A stretch of 9,025 bases of DNA. Origin: Clostridiales bacterium. Its GTDB lineage: Bacteria > Bacillota_A > Clostridia > Peptostreptococcales > Anaerovoracaceae. The stretch spans positions 1 to 9,025 of the forward strand of contig JAILFI010000219.1 in assembly GCA_024697655.1 (NCBI GenBank), given 5' to 3'. Of the stretch, positions 5,365-9,025 are shown piece after piece. The notes under the pieces are model-generated. The model was not told the origin of the DNA and made no database searches. It saw only the letters and a list, made by a program, of their open reading frames with translations. A program made the translations under genes and the position numbers. Every line of letters starts with the position of its first letter. Positions within the stretch are counted from its first letter, which is position 1.

Positions 5365-6312
5365 ATGATGAAGCGCAATGATTTCCCGGCCCTGTGGTTC
5401 CCGCCGCTGACGTATTATAAGGAAGAGGGGAAGATCGACTTCGAAAAGATGGAATGTGAACTGGCGAAGATCTACCCGTACAGTCAGGGGGTCCTGATCC
5501 CCGGATCGACCGGCGATGCCTGGGTACTCGATGACGCGCGGCAGGAAGAGATCGTCCGGTTTTTCCTCAAAGGGTTTTCGTTCGGACGGTTCGCGGTGAT
5601 GCTCGGAGCGCTCAAACCGACGGCGGACGAAACGCTGCAGGCGGTCGTGCACTGGTGCGATGTGCTCTGCAGCGCAGCCGGGACGGACAGCATTATCGAT
5701 GCCATGGAGAAGCTGCAGGTGAAGGCGTTCGTTTTCTGTGTGCCGAACGGCGAGCAGGATCCCGCAAGGCAATACGAAGAAATGAGCCGCATCCTGGCGT
5801 GCGGTCTGCCGATGGCGTTCTACCAGCTGCCTGGCGTAACAGGCGTGACGGTGGATCCTGCGCTCATTGCGAAGCTGGCGGCCGAAAACAGCAACCTGAT
5901 CGTCGCCAAGGACAGCGGCGGCATGGACGAGATGGCGAAGTCCGGTCTCTTGAATGACCGGCTGATGCTGCTGCGCGGAGCGGAAGGCGATCCGTCTGCG
6001 CTGGTGCGCGGCGAATCGCCCTGCTATGACGGGCTGCTCCTGTCGACGGTCAACTGCTTTGCCAAAGAGTATGCGGCTTTCATGGACGATGCGGTCACCT
6101 ACCGGGGGTTTGGGGATGTGATCGGCGAAGTCTTTGAAGAGGCCGGCAAAGCCCCTGTCTCCAATGCGTTCTCGGATGCCGTGCGCGCGATCTGCCATGC
6201 GCGGGAATACGGGGAAAAAGCCGCGGAAACGCCCTGCTACTGCTACAACGGAAAAGAACTTCCGGTGCGGCTGCTCCGGGTTGCGCGGCAGAGCCTCGAT
6301 GCGCATCTGTAA
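5365..6312 (+). CDS. Class I aldolase/lyase of the DapA/NanA (dihydrodipicolinate synthase) superfamily
   Basis: The 315-residue protein is a TIM-barrel pyruvate-type aldolase. Visible marks are GSTGD (47-51, the usual GTTGE loop), Tyr153 in 'FYQLPGVTG', Lys182 in 'IVAKDSGG' (the Schiff-base Lys) and 'YDGLLLSTVN' (221-230). True DapA has an Arg in the YNVPxRTG motif; here the place is Val158, as in N-acetylneuraminate-lyase-like members. It therefore probably cleaves or makes a sugar acid or other 2-keto acid and not dihydrodipicolinate. Either ATG 5365 or ATG 5368 could be used; AGAGGAG (5354-5360) is 4 or 7 nt away, and the second spacing is more usual. The divergent LysR gene likely controls it. 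A strong terminator follows, so it is a one-gene transcript. The substrate is unknown. Confidence 0.85.
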   Translation: MMKRNDFPALWFPPLTYYKEEGKIDFEKMECELAKIYPYSQGVLIPGSTGDAWVLDDARQEEIVRFFLKGFSFGRFAVMLGALKPTADETLQAVVHWCDVLCSAAGTDSIIDAMEKLQVKAFVFCVPNGEQDPARQYEEMSRILACGLPMAFYQLPGVTGVTVDPALIAKLAAENSNLIVAKDSGGMDEMAKSGLLNDRLMLLRGAEGDPSALVRGESPCYDGLLLSTVNCFAKEYAAFMDDAVTYRGFGDVIGEVFEEAGKAPVSNAFSDAVRAICHAREYGEKAAETPCYCYNGKELPVRLLRVARQSLDAHL

Positions 6313-6341
6313 ACACATTTAAGAAACGAACAGAACGGCAT

Positions 6342-6378
6342 AAAAAGAGAAGCAGGATGTGCGTCCTGCTTCTTTTTC
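6342..6378. terminator. Strong bidirectional intrinsic terminator
   Basis: AGAAGCAGGA (6348-6357) and TCCTGCTTCT (6364-6373) form a perfect 10-bp stem with a 6-nt loop. TTTTT (6373-6377) follows on + and the complement of AAAAA (6342-6346) follows on -. It lies between convergent genes, ending the aldolase transcript at 6312 and the second LysR transcript at 6391. Confidence 0.88.
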
Positions 6379-6390
6379 TATGAGGTGTAC

Positions 6391-7290
6391 TCAGGCAGCG
6401 AAGCCTTTGAGCGATTCCACGAAGATCTCTCCGAGTTCGGACAGCGACTGCCCCCGGTTGAGCAGATACCCGATTTCCATGTGCTCGGGCTCGTCCAGCG
6501 GGAGGGCGATGATGTCCGCGCGGTGGAACTGCTGCGGGTGGATCCCGGTGCTGATCGTGTACCCGTTAAGCGAGACCATGAAGTTTTCGATCGCGCCGGA
6601 GTCGCTGACGAGGATCTGCTTGTCGGCCGGGACCGTACTGAACAGCTCCTCGGAGAACGACGGTGATTCGTATACCCCCTGAATGTAGTTGAGGCGCGGG
6701 TATGGCTGCAGGTCCTCAAGATGGATCACTTCTTTGCTGCAGAGCGGGTGACCCAGATGGACAAAGATATGGGGGCTGGCGGTGAACAACGGCGTGTAGG
6801 TCAGGTCCATATCCGCAATAGCCTTGGACAGGACCGCACTGTTCGCTTCGCTCAGGTACAGGACGCCGACATTGCAGAAATGGTTTTGTACGTCCTTCAG
6901 GATCTGGTGGGTCGTCGTCTCGTTCAGAATGAATTCGTAGTTCTCCTGCCCGAAGCGGTCGACCATGTTGACAAACGCGTTTCGCGCGAAGGTGTAGTGC
7001 TGTGTGGAAACGCAGAACCGGGTCTTTTGCGACGCGTCTTCAAAATAGTGGTCGAGCAGGGACTGCATCGGCTCGGTGACCTGCCGGGCATAGCCGAGGA
7101 ACTCCATGCCTTCGACGGTCACGGAAACACCGGACCTCTTGCGCGAGAAGATCTGTATGCCCACTTCTTTTTCGAGTTCTCTGATCGCGGTCGACAGACT
7201 CGGCTGCGTGATGAACAGCGCTTTCGCGGCTTTCGTGATCGAACCGAGCTCGGCAACGATAACGGCGTAGCGCAATTGCTGGATCGTCAT
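6391..7290 (-). CDS. LysR-family regulator, divergent from the HpaB/AbfD-like enzyme
   Basis: The 299-residue protein is a second LysR member. Residues about 1-60 hold the winged helix-turn-helix, with 'ITKAAKALFITQPSLSTAIR' and 'LEKEVGIQIFSRKRSGV'. The effector-binding domain fills about 90-290. Its sequence differs clearly from the first LysR protein, so it is not a recent duplicate. It starts at the ATG whose complement is 7288-7290. The ribosome site is poor: only AGG (about 11 nt away) within a repeated ATAGGTAATTC element, which suggests weak or regulated translation. The 184-bp gap to the divergent flavoenzyme gene is full of repeats and dyads, so it most likely controls that gene and itself. 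Its effector is probably a substrate or intermediate of that enzyme. Confidence 0.92.
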   Translation of the reverse strand: MTIQQLRYAVIVAELGSITKAAKALFITQPSLSTAIRELEKEVGIQIFSRKRSGVSVTVEGMEFLGYARQVTEPMQSLLDHYFEDASQKTRFCVSTQHYTFARNAFVNMVDRFGQENYEFILNETTTHQILKDVQNHFCNVGVLYLSEANSAVLSKAIADMDLTYTPLFTASPHIFVHLGHPLCSKEVIHLEDLQPYPRLNYIQGVYESPSFSEELFSTVPADKQILVSDSGAIENFMVSLNGYTISTGIHPQQFHRADIIALPLDEPEHMEIGYLLNRGQSLSELGEIFVESLKGFAA

Positions 7291-7293
7291 AAT

Positions 7294-7360
7294 GAATTAC
7301 CTATTATAAACATCTGTTGGAATTGCCTATACAAATATCTTACATATAGAATTTACCTAT
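7294..7360 (-). repeat. Three ATAGGYAATTC-like repeats (putative LysR sites)
   Basis: Read on -, the copies are ATAGGTAAATTC (7360-7349), ATAGGCAATTC (7330-7320) and ATAGGTAATTC (7304-7294), spaced 30 and 26 bp. The first copy is part of a 15-bp dyad, ATAG-N7-CTAT (7346-7360), that fits the LysR T-N11-A box. The copies fall in the promoter spacer, at the start point and over the ribosome site of the second LysR gene. Confidence 0.65.
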
Positions 7361-7365
7361 GTCAA
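7337..7365 (-). promoter_or_regulatory. Promoter of the second LysR gene
   Basis: On -, a perfect -35 TTGACA (7365-7360) is followed after 17 bp by TAAGAT (7342-7337), a 4/6 match to the -10 consensus. Transcription would start near 7330. The 15-bp LysR-like dyad fills the spacer, which points to autorepression. Confidence 0.65.
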
Positions 7366-7375
7366 ACCATTGATA

Positions 7376-7459
7376 ATGCATAGTATTAATGCGTTCGGTC
7401 CCTTGGTAAAATTAAAGAGTGAACGATAGTCAGTAATATGCATATTCTGCATGTTCGGT
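7376..7459 (+). repeat. Two composite ATGCAT...GTTCGGT elements flanking the enzyme promoter
   Basis: Copy A has ATGCAT (7376-7381), then ATGC (7389-7392) and GTTCGGT (7393-7399). Copy B has ATGCAT (7438-7443), then TGCAT (7448-7452) and GTTCGGT (7453-7459). The GTTCGGT parts are exactly 60 bp apart. Each copy also has inner dyad symmetry (GCAT-N7-ATGC in A, ATGCA-N5-TGCAT in B). Copy B ends directly before the ribosome site. Confidence 0.5.
7404..7412 (+). promoter_or_regulatory. Extended -10 promoter of the HpaB/AbfD-like gene
   Basis: TGGTAAAAT (7404-7412) is an extended -10 with a 5/6 match to TATAAT. No good -35 lies 17-18 bp upstream, as expected for an activator-dependent promoter. 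With a start near 7419, the 15-bp dyads at 7378-7392 and 7346-7360 would be centred near -34 and -66, the usual LysR activation and recognition positions. The leader is about 55 nt. Confidence 0.5.
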
Positions 7460-7474
7460 TAAGGAGGACGCCCT

Positions 7475-8938
7475 ATGGCATTGAAAACCGGCGCACAGTA
7501 TCTCGAAGAGATGCGCGCAATGAGACCCAATGTTTACAAGTATGGTAAGCTCATCGAAGATCCGGTCACAGACCCGGTCACAGCATCTCACCTCAAGCAG
7601 GTGGCGATGTGGTACGACCGTTCGAATGACCCCGCTTACGAGGACATCTTTACAACGACGTCTTTCCTGAGCGGCAAGAAAGCACACCGCTGGAACACCA
7701 TCATGACCACGATGGAAGATCTGGTCGGCAATGCGAAGATGAAGCGTGAACAGTTCCGTACGGTCGGACAGTGCCCCGGCCCGGTCTGCGCGGGCTGGGC
7801 GATCATGAACGCGCTGTGGTCCGTCACCTATGACATGGATAAGGAACTCGGCACGGATTACCATGAAAGACTGAAGAACTTCGCGCTGTTCGCGGAGGAG
7901 AAGGCGCTGTCGATGGCCGGTGCGATCACCGACGCGAAGGGCAGCCGCTCCAAGACAGCCGGCGGCCAGGTCGATCCGGATCTGTATCTGCACGTCAAAG
8001 AGCAGAGAGAAGACGGTATCGTTCTGCGCGGCTTCAAGAACATGATCGTCGGCACCGCGGGTGCGCAGTACGTCATGGTCATCCCGACTGCAGGCATGAA
8101 GGAAGGCGAAGAAGCCTATGCCGTCGCCGCAGCGGTTCCGCGTGACGCGGAAGGCCTGACCATCATCGAGGCGAGAAGCCCGTCCGATGAGCGCCGCGAC
8201 AGACAGGAAGGCTGGGATGCGATTTATTCCGGTCCGTCCTCCGCGTATCTGATCTTCGACGACGTCTTCGTTCCGAACGAACACGTCTTCATGAACGGCG
8301 AGACCAAGTTCTCCGGCAAGCCGATCGGCAACTTCGCGACGATCTACCGCTCCTGCATCGGTGCCTGCGTCGCGGGCCAGGGCGATGTTATCGTCGGCGC
8401 GGCGACCGCGATGGCGAGACTCAACGGCCTCTCCCAGAAGGCGTTCAACGACAAGCTCGTCCAGATGGTCATCAACAACGAGACCACCTACGGCATGGGC
8501 CTCGGCGCGATCCTCGAAGGCAAACAGCATCCGTCCGGTGCGTTCTACCCGAATGCCAAGTTGGCGCATGCGAACAAAGTCCACGTCGGCACTCTGCCGA
8601 GCGAGACGAAGAGGCTGGCGGCGGAGATCGCCGGCGGTATCGTCGAGAACGGCTGCATGCCGTCCTATGACGACTTCCAGAGCCCGCAGTACGGCGAGCG
8701 TCTGCTCGAAGCGCTGCAGGGATGGGAAGCGACCAAGCCGGAAGACCGCATCAGAATGGCGCGTCTGCTCGAGTGGCTGACCATCGGTACCGGCGTCCCG
8801 GGCTGCATGCACGGCGGCGGGTCCCCGGATACAGGCAGACTGGTCGTTCGCCTGACCACGAAGTGGGACGAACTCGTGGATCTTGCGAAGAACCTGGCAG
8901 GCGTCGAAGCTCCGCTGAGAGAAGAAAAGAAAAAATAA
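7475..8938 (+). CDS. HpaB/AbfD-family flavoenzyme (4-hydroxybutyryl-CoA dehydratase-like)
   Basis: The 487-residue protein has the full two-domain layout of the 4-hydroxyphenylacetate 3-hydroxylase/4-hydroxybutyryl-CoA dehydratase family: N-terminal part about 1-270 ('GDxKG'-like segment 'TDAKGSRS', 152-159), C-terminal part about 277-480 with 'GQGDVIVGAA' and 'CMHGGGSP'. Cys100, Cys105 and Cys298 match the places of cluster-ligand Cys in the clostridial dehydratase as I recall it, but the first pair is spaced Cx4C instead of Cx3C. The ligand His is Tyr291, and the active-site Glu residues appear to be Ser256 and Gly443. An FAD enzyme with an altered or lost 4Fe-4S cluster is likely. AAGGAGG (7461-7467) is a strong ribosome site, and C-ending codons are frequent, suggesting high expression. 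No terminator follows, so a downstream partner is likely. Confidence 0.85.
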   Translation: MALKTGAQYLEEMRAMRPNVYKYGKLIEDPVTDPVTASHLKQVAMWYDRSNDPAYEDIFTTTSFLSGKKAHRWNTIMTTMEDLVGNAKMKREQFRTVGQCPGPVCAGWAIMNALWSVTYDMDKELGTDYHERLKNFALFAEEKALSMAGAITDAKGSRSKTAGGQVDPDLYLHVKEQREDGIVLRGFKNMIVGTAGAQYVMVIPTAGMKEGEEAYAVAAAVPRDAEGLTIIEARSPSDERRDRQEGWDAIYSGPSSAYLIFDDVFVPNEHVFMNGETKFSGKPIGNFATIYRSCIGACVAGQGDVIVGAATAMARLNGLSQKAFNDKLVQMVINNETTYGMGLGAILEGKQHPSGAFYPNAKLAHANKVHVGTLPSETKRLAAEIAGGIVENGCMPSYDDFQSPQYGERLLEALQGWEATKPEDRIRMARLLEWLTIGTGVPGCMHGGGSPDTGRLVVRLTTKWDELVDLAKNLAGVEAPLREEKKK

Positions 8939-8951
8939 AGCGATTCTCAGC

Positions 8952-9025
8952 AAGGAGGATACATTATCAAGTCTCTACCAGAGCGCGACCCACACAAGCC
9001 TCTGATGAGATATATACGTATTTCT
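8952..9025 (+). other. Strong ribosome site and open frame running off the window
   Basis: AAGGAGG (8952-8958) lies 13 nt after the enzyme's stop. From ATT at 8963 (or ATC at 8966, 7 nt after the site) a frame stays open to the edge, giving 21 residues beginning IIKSLPERDPHKP. There is no ATG, GTG or TTG at the proper place; the first ATG in frame is at 9005, far from the site. It is either a gene with a rare ATT/ATC start, a changed start codon or a leader for a later gene. The protein is not recognisable. Confidence 0.35.

Noticed and set aside
5365..6312. Calling the aldolase DapA of lysine synthesis
   Set aside because: The Arg of the YNVPxRTG motif is replaced by Val, and there are no lysine genes nearby.
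5194..6318. Long - strand extension of the first LysR frame upstream of its start
   Set aside because: It is antisense to the aldolase gene. LysR similarity and the ribosome site both begin at the ATG complementary to 5191-5193.
7430..8953. A 507-codon open frame on the - strand opposite the flavoenzyme gene
   Set aside because: It mirrors the coding frame of a clearly recognisable enzyme; GC-rich codons leave few stops in the opposite frame. The translation is rich in Arg, Asp and Val with no family resemblance.

Overview
The window reads as chromosomal DNA from an anaerobic, fairly GC-rich bacterium, most likely a Bacillota (Clostridia-like) gut or sediment type. The reasons are strong AAGGAGG-type ribosome sites, sigma-A-like promoters, oxygen-sensitive enzyme types (an aldo/keto reductase carrying two 4Fe-4S motifs and a 4-hydroxybutyryl-CoA dehydratase/HpaB relative) and a NifX/NifB-type metal-cofactor protein with a His/Cys tail. 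The phylum is an inference; no rRNA, tRNA or other marker gene is present. I see no mobile element, CRISPR array or RNA gene.

Left part (1-4113, all on +): a terminator of an upstream unit, an extended -10 promoter, then five closely spaced genes: a PucR/CdaR-type regulator, a ferredoxin-fused aldo/keto reductase, an exported SGNH/GDSL hydrolase, a small NifX-like protein with a metal-binding tail, and a FabZ-type dehydratase. Gaps of 25-46 nt suggest one transcript, with a GC-rich hairpin before the last gene. The functions do not form a pathway I recognise.

Middle part (4236-6378): a LysR regulator (-) diverges from a class I aldolase of the DapA/NanA superfamily (+). Their 171-bp shared control region holds good promoters for both genes, an inverted repeat over the aldolase -10 box and a perfect 21-bp palindrome in the aldolase leader. 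The aldolase keeps the Schiff-base Lys and the Tyr but lacks the Arg typical of true DapA, so it is probably a sugar-acid or keto-acid aldolase/lyase, not the lysine enzyme.

Right part (6342-9025): a second LysR regulator (-) diverges from an HpaB/AbfD-family flavoenzyme (+). The 184-bp control region is AT-rich and dense with signals: a perfect -35 box for the regulator, three copies of an ATAGGYAATTC-like element spread over its own promoter, start point and ribosome site, and two copies of an ATGCAT/GTTCGGT composite flanking the enzyme's -10 box. The enzyme resembles 4-hydroxybutyryl-CoA dehydratase but seems to lack the cluster-ligand His and the active-site Glu residues while keeping three Cys. 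It may therefore catalyse an undescribed reaction. An open frame after a strong ribosome site runs off the right edge.

The two regulator/enzyme pairs lie back to back, separated by a strong two-way terminator, and look like two independently controlled catabolic modules. The HpaB/AbfD-like module is the best candidate for new biology here.
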